Shown piece by piece: positions 26,372 through 35,286 of a DNA stretch of 47,481 bases. The first letter of the stretch is position 1. Each line of letters starts with the position of its first letter. A program made the position numbers and the translations under genes. Under the pieces are notes generated by a model that saw only the letters and a program-made list of their open reading frames with translations, ran no database searches and had not been told where the DNA came from. Origin of the DNA: CAZFHZ01 sp964519015. Its GTDB lineage: Bacteria; Blakebacterota; Blakebacteria; Blakebacterales; CAYUVJ01. The stretch spans positions 1 to 47,481 of the forward strand of contig CAZFHZ010000010.1 of assembly GCA_964519015.1 (NCBI GenBank), written 5' to 3'.

Positions 26372-27464
26372 CACAGTCCTGCCCTCCCTCACGATAGGCA
26401 GCGTAACCGCCCGGATCCCGATCATCCAGGGGGGGATGGCGGTGCGGGTCTCGATGGCCGGACTGGCCTCTGCGGTGGCCGAGGCCGGGGGAATCGGGAC
26501 CATCGCCAGTACCGGATTGGGGGACCTGACGCAGTCCATCCGGGACTTCGAGGGTGCAGGTCGGCAAGCCCTGGTCGAGGAGATCCGCCGGGCGAAGGAG
26601 AAGACGCAGGGCCCGCTGGCGGTCAACTTCATGGGTGCCGTAACCAAGGTCGACACGCTGGTCCGGGCGGCCGTGGAGGAAGGGGTCCCCAACATCGTCT
26701 ACGGCGCCGGGTTGCCCCTGAACCTCCCCGCCGTGGTGGAGGAAGGCGCGGCCAACCTCCTCCCTATCGTGAGCTCGGCCCGGGTCGCCGAACTGATCCT
26801 GAAGAAATGGGACCGGGGATTCAACCGGATCCCGGAAGCGTTCATCCTCGAGGGACCGCTGGCCGGGGGGCACCTCGGATTCTCGGTAGAACAGTTGATG
26901 GAACCCGAGAAGTACTCGTTGGACATTCTGATGCCCGACCTGCTGCGGGTATTGATACCGTTCGAGGAGAAGCATGGTCGTAAGATCCCGGTGATCACCG
27001 GCGGCGGGATCTTCGACGGTCGGGACATCGCGCGCATGTTCTCCCTGGGCGCATCCGGCGTCCAGATGGCGACCCGCTTCGTCTGCACCCATGAGTGCGA
27101 CGTGGATCCCCGGTTCAAACAGGCCTATCTGGATGCGCGCCAGGAGGATGTCTGGATCATCAAGAGCCCGGTCGGTCTCCCGGGCCGGGCGATCCGGAAC
27201 CCCTTCCTGGAGGAGGTCGAGTCGGGGGTGCGCATGCCCTTCTCCTGCCCCTACAAGTGCCTTAACACCTGCGGGGTCGAGGAGGCACAGTACTGCATCG
27301 CCGAGGCGCTGGTGAAATCGCAACAGGGCGATGTCGAGAACGGGCTCATCTTCTGCGGAGCCAACGTCTACCGGGTGAATCGGATCGTCTCCGTCCAGGA
27401 ACTCATGGACGAGCTGGTCGCGGGATTCCTGGAAGCACAGGTGCAGATGGCCGATCGGGCGTGA
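26361..27464 (+). CDS. NAD(P)H-dependent flavin oxidoreductase of the nitronate monooxygenase/FabK family
   Basis: 367 residues, FMN TIM barrel. IIQGGMAVRVSMAGLASAVAEAGGIGTIAS, LAVNFMGAV, GGHLGFS, ITGGGIFDGRDIARMFSLGASGVQMATRFV are family motifs for FMN binding. The family contains 2-nitropropane dioxygenases, FabK enoyl-ACP reductases and PfaD-type proteins. A cysteine-rich C-terminal stretch (CPYKCLNTCGVEEAQYC) is characteristic of a sub-branch. Overlap with the ketosynthase gene favours an enoyl-reductase-like role in the same acyl pathway; this is inference from context. Confidence 0.8.
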   Translation: MLNDTVLPSLTIGSVTARIPIIQGGMAVRVSMAGLASAVAEAGGIGTIASTGLGDLTQSIRDFEGAGRQALVEEIRRAKEKTQGPLAVNFMGAVTKVDTLVRAAVEEGVPNIVYGAGLPLNLPAVVEEGAANLLPIVSSARVAELILKKWDRGFNRIPEAFILEGPLAGGHLGFSVEQLMEPEKYSLDILMPDLLRVLIPFEEKHGRKIPVITGGGIFDGRDIARMFSLGASGVQMATRFVCTHECDVDPRFKQAYLDARQEDVWIIKSPVGLPGRAIRNPFLEEVESGVRMPFSCPYKCLNTCGVEEAQYCIAEALVKSQQGDVENGLIFCGANVYRVNRIVSVQELMDELVAGFLEAQVQMADRA

Positions 27465-27530
27465 CGATGGGGGACCGGCCGTCCGATCCACCACCCCGGA
27501 CCGGCGCAGATCCGGAACCGAGGAGATCGC

Positions 27531-28598
27531 GTGGAGACCGAACCGCAGGCAGAACATGTCGCCGCCGCCGAGGCCGCCGGCTTGGTCTACCTCACCGACA
27601 CCGATCCGGGGATCACCCGGAGGCGAGTCGGTCGGGGTTGGGCCTACTACCGTCCTGGTGGTGCCCTGATCCGGGACCGGGCGGAGCGGCGGCGGATCGA
27701 TGCGCTCGGCATCCCCCCCGGCTGGACCGACGTGTGGATCTGCCCGAACCCGCGCGGCCACATCCAGGCCACCGCCCGCGACGCCAAGGGAAGGAAGCAG
27801 TACCGCTACCACGACCGGTTCCGGGCCATGCGGGACGAGTCGAAGTTCGGTCGGATCCTGATGTTCAGCGAAGCGCTCCCCCACCTGCGGGAGCACGTCG
27901 AGCGTGACCTCTCCCTCCCCGGCCTCCCCCGGCGGAAACTGCTCGCCACCCTGGTCCGGCTCCTCAACCAGACCCTGATCCGGGTCGGCAACGAGGAGTA
28001 CCGCCGCAAGAACCGCTCCTACGGCCTGACCACCCTGCGCCAGCAGCATGTCGCCGTGAGCGGGGATACCCTCCACTTCGAGTTCCGCGGCAAGAGCGGT
28101 GTCTGGCACTCCATCGACGTGACCGATCCGCGCCTGGCCCGGATCGTCCGGGAGCTCCAGGACCTGCCGGGGCAGGAACTGTTCCAGTACGTGGACCGGG
28201 AGGGCCGGCGTCACAGCGTCGACTCGGATGATGTGAACGACTACCTGCGGCTGGTCACACGGCGCGACATCACGGCCAAGGACTTCCGGACCTGGAGCGG
28301 GACGATGCTGGTGGCCCGCGCGCTCTGGGAGCTGGGTCCGCCGGCCGACCCGCGGCAGACCCGGCAGAACATCAACACCGCCCTCGACCAGGTCGCCGCC
28401 CGCCTGGGCAACACCCGGGCCGTCTGCCGGCAGTACTACGTCCATCCCGCCATCATCGAGGCGTACTCGAGCGGCCGGCCCCTGCCGACGCCCCCCAGGA
28501 AGCGGAAGGCCCGCCGGCCGACGGCCGCCCTCCGGGCCGACGAGACCGCGGTCCTGCAGTTCCTGCAGCAGCAGATCGCCGGTCACCGGAAGGGGTGA
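27531..28598 (+). CDS. DNA topoisomerase IB (poxvirus/bacterial type)
   Basis: 355 residues. The N-terminal domain has GWTDVWICPNPRGHIQATARDAKGRKQYRYH and the catalytic domain RVGNEEY..KN.SYGLTTLR, FRGKSG, FRTWSGT and CRQYYVHP. The nucleophile is the tyrosine of the YYVHP motif (Tyr302/303). It relaxes DNA by transient 3'-phosphotyrosine linkage. The GTG start has AGGAG 6 bases upstream. It follows the flavin oxidoreductase by 66 bases and could be read from the same promoter, though no functional link is expected. Confidence 0.92.
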   Translation: METEPQAEHVAAAEAAGLVYLTDTDPGITRRRVGRGWAYYRPGGALIRDRAERRRIDALGIPPGWTDVWICPNPRGHIQATARDAKGRKQYRYHDRFRAMRDESKFGRILMFSEALPHLREHVERDLSLPGLPRRKLLATLVRLLNQTLIRVGNEEYRRKNRSYGLTTLRQQHVAVSGDTLHFEFRGKSGVWHSIDVTDPRLARIVRELQDLPGQELFQYVDREGRRHSVDSDDVNDYLRLVTRRDITAKDFRTWSGTMLVARALWELGPPADPRQTRQNINTALDQVAARLGNTRAVCRQYYVHPAIIEAYSSGRPLPTPPRKRKARRPTAALRADETAVLQFLQQQIAGHRKG

Positions 28599-28666
28599 GA
28601 GGCGCAGAGCCGAGCAGTCTCGAGATGGCCAGGGTGAAATACTTAGGACTGCTTATATGCACGGAA

Positions 28667-28695
28667 TTGACACATCCACCCCGCCTATCTAGTCT
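28667..28695 (+). promoter_or_regulatory. Promoter for the CsgG-like gene pair
   Basis: TTGACA (28667-28672), 17 bases, TAGTCT (28690-28695), leaving a 5' leader of about 130 bases before the ATG at 28831. No clear riboswitch or attenuator fold was recognised in the leader. Confidence 0.5.
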
Positions 28696-28830
28696 CCGGA
28701 CATCCGGCTGAGGTATCTACGCTCCTGCCTCAGTCCGCCCGAGCCGGTCGAGCATCTCCATCTCACGCATCGGTACGCCGCTCCGATCGCGGCCCGGTAG
28801 CGACACGACGGCAGTTGATGGGAGCATGCC

Positions 28831-29955
28831 ATGACTTCCCGCCCTGCTCCGATCCTCCTCTTCTACCTCCTCGTGGTCATGCTCCTGCCGGCACCGGTTC
28901 CGGCATCCGCCCAGTCGCAGACCCAGTTGCCGTTGCTGGTAGGAGTCCTGGATTTCGAAGCGAACGATGTGCGTTCTTCCGAGGTTCTTTCCATCGCCGC
29001 CCGCCTGCGTATCTATTTGAACCGGAGTCAGGTCTTCGAGGTCCTGGAACGCCGGCAGATGGAAGGGATCTTGAGAGAGCAGGGATTCCAGCTCTCCGGT
29101 GCCTGCGATACCGACGAATGTGTCGTCCAGGCCGGGAAGATCCTGGGGGCCCGCAAGATGGTCGCCGGGAGCGTATCGAAAGTCGGCAACGTCTACAGTC
29201 TCCAGGTGCGGATCGTGGATGTGACCACGGGCCGGATCGAGCAGACCGCCTTCGCCGACACCAAGGGAGACCTCGGCAATGTCCTGCAGGAGGGCGCGCT
29301 TCAAGTCGCACTCGAGCTGATCCAGGCGGTACGCGTGAGTCTCGGCATGCCGCCGTCGGAGGATCTGTTCGGCGAAGAGGCCCAACTGCGCGGCCGGACC
29401 GGCCCCGTCCGTTACCCCAACGGGTGGCACTTTCGTTGGCATGCCGGCATCGGTCCCTACCAGATAGCGACCGGGAATGACTACGACGCCGATCTGGGCG
29501 GTCTCGGGGTATTACAGGAAATGGCGGTCGGAATGACCCTGTCCGACCGGCTCTCCCTCCTGCTGGTGTTCTCGGCCGTCGCCTCGCTGGGGGAGCTGCA
29601 GCTGGACTACGGGGACCGGATCGCCAGTGCTGCCCTGGATACCAGCATGATACAGTTCGGCGGAATGGTAGGCCTCGCCTACTACCTGGTCCCCCGCAGC
29701 TGGTACGTCTCTCTGATGATCGGTGCCGCCTCATGGTCTCTCCAGACGACCAGCGTCCCGATCGATGAATCGGCCTCGGGATCGACCTACGGCTTCACGA
29801 TCGCGAGTGGAGCCATGGATTACGGTCTCGAATTCATCCTCGGCAAGGAGTATTGGATCTCGCACCGGATCGGATTCGGGATGGCCTTGAGGGGGATGCG
29901 TTTCACGAAGTCGTCGTCCTACGGGGCGCAGGTCACCTTCATCTGGGACTTCTGA
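28831..29955 (+). CDS. Exported CsgG/LpoB-fold protein with barrel-like C-terminus (paralogue 1)
   Basis: 374 residues. A Sec signal peptide (FYLLVVMLLPAPVPASA) precedes a CsgG-like domain (about 30-180): VGVLDFEANDV, RIYLNRSQVFEVLERRQMEGILREQG, SGACDTDECVVQAGKILGARKMVAGSVSK, YSLQVRIVDVTTGRIEQTA. Two cysteines in CDTDEC are typical of this exported group. From about residue 190 on it is beta-rich with alternating hydrophobics, ending VTFIWDF, consistent with an outer-membrane barrel. GGGAG precedes the ATG. The next gene is a close paralogue. Role unknown; CsgG-fold proteins act in export channels or envelope assembly. Confidence 0.8.
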   Translation: MTSRPAPILLFYLLVVMLLPAPVPASAQSQTQLPLLVGVLDFEANDVRSSEVLSIAARLRIYLNRSQVFEVLERRQMEGILREQGFQLSGACDTDECVVQAGKILGARKMVAGSVSKVGNVYSLQVRIVDVTTGRIEQTAFADTKGDLGNVLQEGALQVALELIQAVRVSLGMPPSEDLFGEEAQLRGRTGPVRYPNGWHFRWHAGIGPYQIATGNDYDADLGGLGVLQEMAVGMTLSDRLSLLLVFSAVASLGELQLDYGDRIASAALDTSMIQFGGMVGLAYYLVPRSWYVSLMIGAASWSLQTTSVPIDESASGSTYGFTIASGAMDYGLEFILGKEYWISHRIGFGMALRGMRFTKSSSYGAQVTFIWDF

Positions 29956-30052
29956 GAGGACCGCTCGAACCATGGTGAACCGAAGCCTGTCCCCGATACG
30001 CCCTCCTGCCGCAGCATGGCAGCGACTTGACCGGGAAGGCCGGGAGCCTGCC

Positions 30053-31177
30053 ATGACCCTCCGGCACGATCTGAGCCGCCTCCTTTTCCTCTGCCTGTTC
30101 CTTGTCCTGCTCTCACCGATCGCGGGGTCCGCCCAGTCGCAGACCCAGCTGCCGATGCTGGTGGGGGTCATGGAACTCGAGGCCAACGGTGTGAGCGTCT
30201 CCGAGGCCCGTTCCATCGCCGATCGTCTGCGCATCTATCTGAACCGGAGTCAGGTCTTCGAGGTCCTGGAACGCCGGCAGATGGAGGGGATCCTGAGAGA
30301 GCAGGGTTTCCAGCTCTCCGGGGCCTGTGACACCGACGAGTGCGTCATCGATGTCGGGAAGATCCTGGGTGCCCGTAAGATGATCGCCGGGAGTGTGTCC
30401 AAGGTCGGCATCGTCTACAGTCTCCAGGTCCGGATCGTGGATGTGACCACGGGCCGGATCGAGCAGACGGCCTTCGCGGACACCGGGGGGGATATCGGGA
30501 ATGTTCTGCAGGAGGGCACACTCCGGGCCGCGCTCCAGCTGATCCAGGCGGTACGCGTGAGTCTCGGCCTGCCTCCGTCGGAGGATCTGCTCAGTGAAGA
30601 GGCCCAACTGCGCGGCCGGATCGGACCCGTCCGCTACCCCAACGGATGGCACCTGCGCTGGAACATCGGTGGAGCCTCATACACCATAGTGACGAAGGGC
30701 AGCTTCGATGCCAATCTGGTCGGCAGTGCGGTCTCGAATGATGTAGAGATCGGAGTGGCCATCTCGGACCGGCTTTCTCTCCTGATGGGGATCACGGGAG
30801 TCACTTCGCTGGGGCTGAAGTTCGATTACGGGGACCGGGTCGTCAGTCCGGCCCCGGATACCTCCGTGTTCGTGCTGGGGGGCATGCTGGGTGTCACCTG
30901 CTACCTGGTCCCCCGCAGCCTGTACGTGTCCGTGATGGCCGGGGGCTCCCGATGGGACCTCAGAGAGTATAAAGAGGTCCCCAAGGAGGACGGGACGGGC
31001 ACCGAGAAGAAGTATTCCACGTTCGCCTACGGCGACAGTGGGTTCGGGTTCCAGGTCATCATCGGCAAGGAGTGGTGGATCTCACGCAAAGTCGGCTTCG
31101 GGATGGCCGGGAAGGGGATGTTCTATTCAAAGGCCACTGCCTACGCACTGTTGGGTACCTTCATCTGGGACTTCTAG
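30053..31177 (+). CDS. Exported CsgG/LpoB-fold protein with barrel-like C-terminus (paralogue 2)
   Basis: 374 residues, the same length and domain order as its neighbour. The signal peptide is LLFLCLFLVLLSPIAGSA, followed by AQSQTQLPMLVGV. The CsgG-like half is nearly identical to paralogue 1; the DNA is the same for 46 consecutive bases (30240-30285 against 29018-29063). The C-terminal half has diverged (adds KEVPKEDGTGTEKKYSTF) but keeps the final TFIWDF. The ATG at 30053 with CGGGAG upstream is chosen over an earlier in-frame start. The pair arose by tandem duplication, with the N-terminal domain held similar. Confidence 0.8.
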   Translation: MTLRHDLSRLLFLCLFLVLLSPIAGSAQSQTQLPMLVGVMELEANGVSVSEARSIADRLRIYLNRSQVFEVLERRQMEGILREQGFQLSGACDTDECVIDVGKILGARKMIAGSVSKVGIVYSLQVRIVDVTTGRIEQTAFADTGGDIGNVLQEGTLRAALQLIQAVRVSLGLPPSEDLLSEEAQLRGRIGPVRYPNGWHLRWNIGGASYTIVTKGSFDANLVGSAVSNDVEIGVAISDRLSLLMGITGVTSLGLKFDYGDRVVSPAPDTSVFVLGGMLGVTCYLVPRSLYVSVMAGGSRWDLREYKEVPKEDGTGTEKKYSTFAYGDSGFGFQVIIGKEWWISRKVGFGMAGKGMFYSKATAYALLGTFIWDF

Positions 31178-31187
31178 CGGACCGTCC

Positions 31188-31907
31188 ATGCCCGGTCACC
31201 GGTCCCAGACCCTGCTCGCGTTCTCGCTCTCCATCGCGGTACTGAGTACGTCCGATCCGACCGCCGCCCAGGTCCGCTATGTCTCCGAGGAGGCGGTCGG
31301 GATCGGTGTGCTGGGGGAGTACGGCACCCACTTGGGGCCGCAGATGATCTCTGCCCAGTTGCTGGTCTGCCCGCGGGGTCCCTTTATCCTCGCCTTCACG
31401 GGCGGGGCCGGGACGATTGAGACCGTCCCCATATCCTCCGGGTTTGCCGGCGAGGACCCCCGTGAGACGTATTACGGACCGCGGCTGGGTGTCCGGCTGA
31501 GTCGGCGGGGGAGCGAACGTGCCCTGCAGGTCTGGGCGATCGGGGGCTGGGAGGGGCAGGAGATCACCCATCCTGAGATCACCGCGGCCGAGGGTGAGTT
31601 GAAGACGAACGGGCCGGTTCTGGGAGTGATGCTCCAGCAGCTCATGGACCGTACCGACGCGAGGGACATCTGGTTCGACGGCTCCCTGGAGCGCTACAAT
31701 CTGACCGTCCACATCAAGAACGGCGACAACTACATGGACATCTGGGACCCGACGATCACCTACCAGGCGGGTCTCACCTTCGCCTTCAAGGGGGGGCGGA
31801 CCCGGCCCCGCTCGACCCTGGTGCGCGCCTTCGCTCGGGTCACCGAGTGGGACCTCTCCTTCGGGATCAGTGTGGGACTGATGTGGGAAGCAGCCTCGGT
31901 CTTCTAG
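31188..31907 (+). CDS. Small exported beta-rich protein of unknown function
   Basis: 239 residues. A signal peptide (LLAFSLSIAVLSTSDPTAAQ) is followed by alternating hydrophobic strands (YYGPRLGVRLSRRGSERALQVWAIGGW, YQAGLTFAFKGG, WDLSFGISVGLMWEAASVF) that suggest a small outer-membrane barrel. The ATG lies 11 bases after paralogue 2 stops, so it is probably the third gene of the CsgG-like operon and could partner those proteins. No family was recognised. Confidence 0.65.
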   Translation: MPGHRSQTLLAFSLSIAVLSTSDPTAAQVRYVSEEAVGIGVLGEYGTHLGPQMISAQLLVCPRGPFILAFTGGAGTIETVPISSGFAGEDPRETYYGPRLGVRLSRRGSERALQVWAIGGWEGQEITHPEITAAEGELKTNGPVLGVMLQQLMDRTDARDIWFDGSLERYNLTVHIKNGDNYMDIWDPTITYQAGLTFAFKGGRTRPRSTLVRAFARVTEWDLSFGISVGLMWEAASVF

Positions 31908-31944
31908 AACCTGTCGTCCTGCTGAGACGCGCCACTCTGCTGCT

Positions 31945-32019
31945 TCACCTTACCTTCTGCCTCTCCGAATAGCCGAACTCCACCTGGGTCAGGCTGACGT
32001 CCAGGTCCCTTTCTCGATC
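31945..32019 (-). pseudogene. Possible short coding remnant downstream of the tricorn-like protease
   Basis: On the minus strand one frame reads DRERDLDVSLTQVEFGY then SERQKVR and a stop, overlapping the protease stop codon in another frame. It has coding-like composition but no start or extension, and I cannot name the family. It may be the tail of a lost gene or chance. Confidence 0.2.
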
Positions 32020-35000
32020 AGCGGATCCGCTTCAAGGCCTCTTCGATGGCCTTGTCCAGCTGCGGGTCGGTCCCGGCCAGTTCGTGGTTGAGGTCGTTGA
32101 TCACCGGCACGTCGGGTACGACCCCCCCGATCCGCTCCAGGTCCTGCCCGTCCAGGGTGTAGCAGCCCCAGAAGGGGAGCCGGAAGGAGCCGCCGTTGAG
32201 CAGCCCCGAGGAGGTGGTGAAGATCAGCCAGCCGTAGGTCGTGTTGCCCACGATGGGACCGCGCTGCAGGGCCTTGAACCCGTTGGCCGTCATCTCACCA
32301 TCGCTCAGGGTGACTTCGTTGGTCACCAGCACCACCGGTTTGTCGGAGTAGCCGAAGGTGGACTGCCGCGTCTCGGGCATGCCGCGCACCCGCCACTTGG
32401 CGTAGACGGGGCGGGTCAGGGCGTCCAGCACCTTGTCGTGGATGTTCCCCCCCATGTTCCAGCGCACATCCAGGATGAGGCCGGCGCGCGGGACGGCGTC
32501 CCGTTCCAGCTCCTTGAGGTAGCGGGTCAGGTCCCCCTGGCCCATGGCCGCCATCCAGAGGTAGGCGACCCGGTCCCCCGTCTTCTCCTTCACGTAGGCC
32601 TTGCGGCCGGCGATCCACTCTTCCCGGATCAGGTTCTTCTCGGCCCCTTCGGAGATGGGGGCCACGTCCACCGTGAAGGGATCGCCCCCCCGGGCCTTGC
32701 GGAGTTCCAGGCGCACCCGCCGGCCGACCTTGCCGTTCAGCAGCGGCCAGATGTTCTGCTGTGGATCGACCCGTTCGCCGTCGATGGCCAGCAGCACGTC
32801 CCCTTCACCGATCCGGTCGCGGACCTGCCAGAGGGGACCGTCCTTATAGACCTTCCCGATGGTGACCCGGCCGCCGGTGAACTGGAGCCGGGCGCCCAGG
32901 TGGGCGCTCGGTTTGTCGATACTCTGGCCGCCCCGAGGCCCGCTGATACCGGTGTGGGAGGAGTTGAGCCGCCCGATCATCTCGTTGGCATAGTCGTAGA
33001 AGTCGCGGTCCTCGCGCACCTGGGCCAGCACCGGCAGGAAGGACTCGTAGGTCTTCTTCCAGTCGAGATCGTGGTGGGTCTCGTCGTAGTAGTAGTGCTC
33101 GAGCACGTAGTAGACCTCGGCCAGCATCTGCCGGTAGTCGGCGGTGCGGTCCACCTCGATGCGGGTGTCGAAGGAGACCGCGCTGGAACGCCCGTTGCCG
33201 ACCTCGATGCGCGAGAGCTTCCCGCCGCTGGTATAGTAGAGGTACTTGCCGGCGGTATCGAACTGCAGGTTGCCGGGGTTGGAGACGCTCTCGGCGAAGC
33301 GCTCCGGCCGGCCCCAGCGCCCCTCTTTGTAGGTCGCCTTCCAGATCCGGCCCGTACCGTCCAGGTTCGAGATCCAGTAGGCCGTCTCGCTCTCTTTGGG
33401 GGATACCACCAGGTTGCGGGCGTCCACCGGGGTGTCGGCCACCGTCTCGGTCTGGCGGTCGATATCCTCCAATCGCAGGACGACGGCGACTTCTTCCTCT
33501 TTCTTCTTCTCGGTCGAGGCTTCCGCCGGGGTGAAGAGCTCTTCGAACTTGGTCTCGTCGAACTCGACCGGCCGGGGGAGCAGGCGTACCCGGTAGACGT
33601 CGCTCTTGCCCGTGAACTCGGGGAAGGAGTGGCCGTAGCGGTTGGAGAGGAAGAAGACCGACTTCCCGTCCGGCGACCACACCGGTGCGTTCTCATCCCA
33701 GGCCGTGTTCGTCAGGGGGGTCTTCTCCCCGCTCTGGACGTCCACCGCCAGGATGTTCTGCTCGGCCCCCGCCTCGGAGACGACCGCCAGGTAGCGGCTG
33801 TCGGGAGACCACTCGCTGCCCGACCCGAAACGGCCGCCGAAGGCGTCGCGGATCACCAACCGGTCCCCCTGGCCGTCCAGGCCGACGATCCGGATCTCCC
33901 GCTTGCCGTGGACATAAGCGATCCACTTCCCGTCGGGGGAGACCTGAGGGTGGAGGACATCCTCACTCGTCTCGGTGAGTCGCCGGGGCGGTTCCTCCCC
34001 CAGCGCGGAGACGATGAAGAGGTCAGGATTGGCCCCGGCATCGGAGACGTAGATGATACGGGTGCTCTCCTTGTCCCAGGTGATGTCCCGCTCCCGACCG
34101 GGTGTGTGGGTGATGTTGCGCGCGTACCCCCCCTCGCTGGAGAGCACGAAGACCTCGCCTCGTACCACCACCGCGACCTTCTTGCCGTCGGGGGCGACGG
34201 CGTATTCGCTGACCGGAGCGTTCTCCACGAAGAAGGAGCGGTTCTCACGCAGCTCGGCCGGGGCTTCGATCGGCACCGCCCTGGTGCGTCCACTCTCCAG
34301 GTCGACCGTCCAGATCCCGAAATCGCGCTCGAAGACCCCCTGCGGGACGTTCCGGGCCACCCGGAAGGCCCGCACGTCCTGTTCGCGGAAGCGGGTGACG
34401 GCCTTCAGGTCGGAACCGTCGGCCGCCACGCTCCAGACGTTGCCGATCCCCGTCTGGCGGTCACTGGTGAAATAGACGCGATCCCCCCTCGGGCTCCAGG
34501 CGGGGCAGAAGGCGTTCGCCTCGTCGCCGAAGACCTGCCGGGCGCGCGCCTCATCCAGGGCTTTGACCCACAGCTTGGCGCTGTTGGCCCCCCGATAGCC
34601 GCGCCGCCACTTCGAGCCGTTCTCCATGCCCAGCGAGATGAGCAGGCTTCGCCCGTCGGGACTGATCCGCGGGTCGTAAGGCCATGACCAGTAGGTATCG
34701 AGCACCGGTTCAGGGTTGCCCCCGGCGACCGCGATCCGCCAGGTGCTGGCGTTGGAGGTGCGTCCGGAGGTGAAGTAGACCCACCGGCCGTCGGGGGAGA
34801 AGTCCCCGGCCACGTCATTGCCGGTATGGAAGGTCAGTTGGCGCGGCTCGCCGCCGCCGGCGGCGACGATGAAGATGTCATTGTTGCCGAACCGGTCGGA
34901 GGTGAACGCGAGCCACTTCCCGTCCGGACTCCAGACCGGCTCCCGCTCGTAAGCGGAATGGCCGGTGATGCGGGTGGCCCGTCCCCCGGTCGCCGGCACC

Positions 35001-35173
35001 GTCCAGATATCCCCCAGGTAGGAGAAAGCGATAGTGCTCCCGTCGGGGGAGAGGGCGGGGTAGCGCCCGCCGATCAGGCGTTCGGTCTGGGCCGCCAGCG
35101 GTGAGGCGGTCGCCAGGATCAGGCCCAGGACCAACGACAGGACGGCGGCGGTGTCGGCACGGCGGGTCGTCAT
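32018..35173 (-). CDS. Exported tricorn-like S41 peptidase with PD40 beta-propeller and PDZ domain
   Basis: 1051 residues. Signal peptide (AAVLSLVLGLILATASPLAAQ), then PD40/WD40-like propeller repeats (GRYPALSPDGSTIAFSYLGDIW, EREPVWSPDGKWLAFTSDR and others) to about residue 640. A helical linker, a core with LNSSHTGISGPRGG (Ser-His of the catalytic tetrad), a PDZ segment (KDGPLWQVRDRIGEGDVLLAIDGE) and the S41 domain with nucleophile Ser957 in TLSDGEM complete the tricorn layout. It should degrade peptides in the periplasm. The start at 35173 sits at the signal peptide, with GGAGGG upstream; the much longer open frame beyond it is the shadow of the MutS-like gene. Confidence 0.88.
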   Translation of the reverse strand: MTTRRADTAAVLSLVLGLILATASPLAAQTERLIGGRYPALSPDGSTIAFSYLGDIWTVPATGGRATRITGHSAYEREPVWSPDGKWLAFTSDRFGNNDIFIVAAGGGEPRQLTFHTGNDVAGDFSPDGRWVYFTSGRTSNASTWRIAVAGGNPEPVLDTYWSWPYDPRISPDGRSLLISLGMENGSKWRRGYRGANSAKLWVKALDEARARQVFGDEANAFCPAWSPRGDRVYFTSDRQTGIGNVWSVAADGSDLKAVTRFREQDVRAFRVARNVPQGVFERDFGIWTVDLESGRTRAVPIEAPAELRENRSFFVENAPVSEYAVAPDGKKVAVVVRGEVFVLSSEGGYARNITHTPGRERDITWDKESTRIIYVSDAGANPDLFIVSALGEEPPRRLTETSEDVLHPQVSPDGKWIAYVHGKREIRIVGLDGQGDRLVIRDAFGGRFGSGSEWSPDSRYLAVVSEAGAEQNILAVDVQSGEKTPLTNTAWDENAPVWSPDGKSVFFLSNRYGHSFPEFTGKSDVYRVRLLPRPVEFDETKFEELFTPAEASTEKKKEEEVAVVLRLEDIDRQTETVADTPVDARNLVVSPKESETAYWISNLDGTGRIWKATYKEGRWGRPERFAESVSNPGNLQFDTAGKYLYYTSGGKLSRIEVGNGRSSAVSFDTRIEVDRTADYRQMLAEVYYVLEHYYYDETHHDLDWKKTYESFLPVLAQVREDRDFYDYANEMIGRLNSSHTGISGPRGGQSIDKPSAHLGARLQFTGGRVTIGKVYKDGPLWQVRDRIGEGDVLLAIDGERVDPQQNIWPLLNGKVGRRVRLELRKARGGDPFTVDVAPISEGAEKNLIREEWIAGRKAYVKEKTGDRVAYLWMAAMGQGDLTRYLKELERDAVPRAGLILDVRWNMGGNIHDKVLDALTRPVYAKWRVRGMPETRQSTFGYSDKPVVLVTNEVTLSDGEMTANGFKALQRGPIVGNTTYGWLIFTTSSGLLNGGSFRLPFWGCYTLDGQDLERIGGVVPDVPVINDLNHELAGTDPQLDKAIEEALKRIR

Positions 35174-35224
35174 GATGCGGTCTCCCTCCGGGATGGGACG
35201 TGGGGCGACGGGACCTCTTCCGCC

Positions 35225-35253
35225 ATTATCCCGGGCGGTCGGGAGGTCTGCAA
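35225..35253 (-). promoter_or_regulatory. Promoter of the tricorn-like peptidase
   Basis: On the minus strand, TTGCAG (35253-35248), 17 bases, GATAAT (35230-35225), 51 bases before the ATG at 35173. Five of six -10 bases and four of six -35 bases match the sigma70 consensus. Confidence 0.65.
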
Positions 35254-35286
35254 CCGATCCGAATGCCGGGTCCGCCGGGAGTGTGT

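Noticed and set aside
26307..28586. 759-codon open frame on the minus strand
   Set aside because: Antisense to the flavin oxidoreductase and topoisomerase genes, both with intact active-site motifs.
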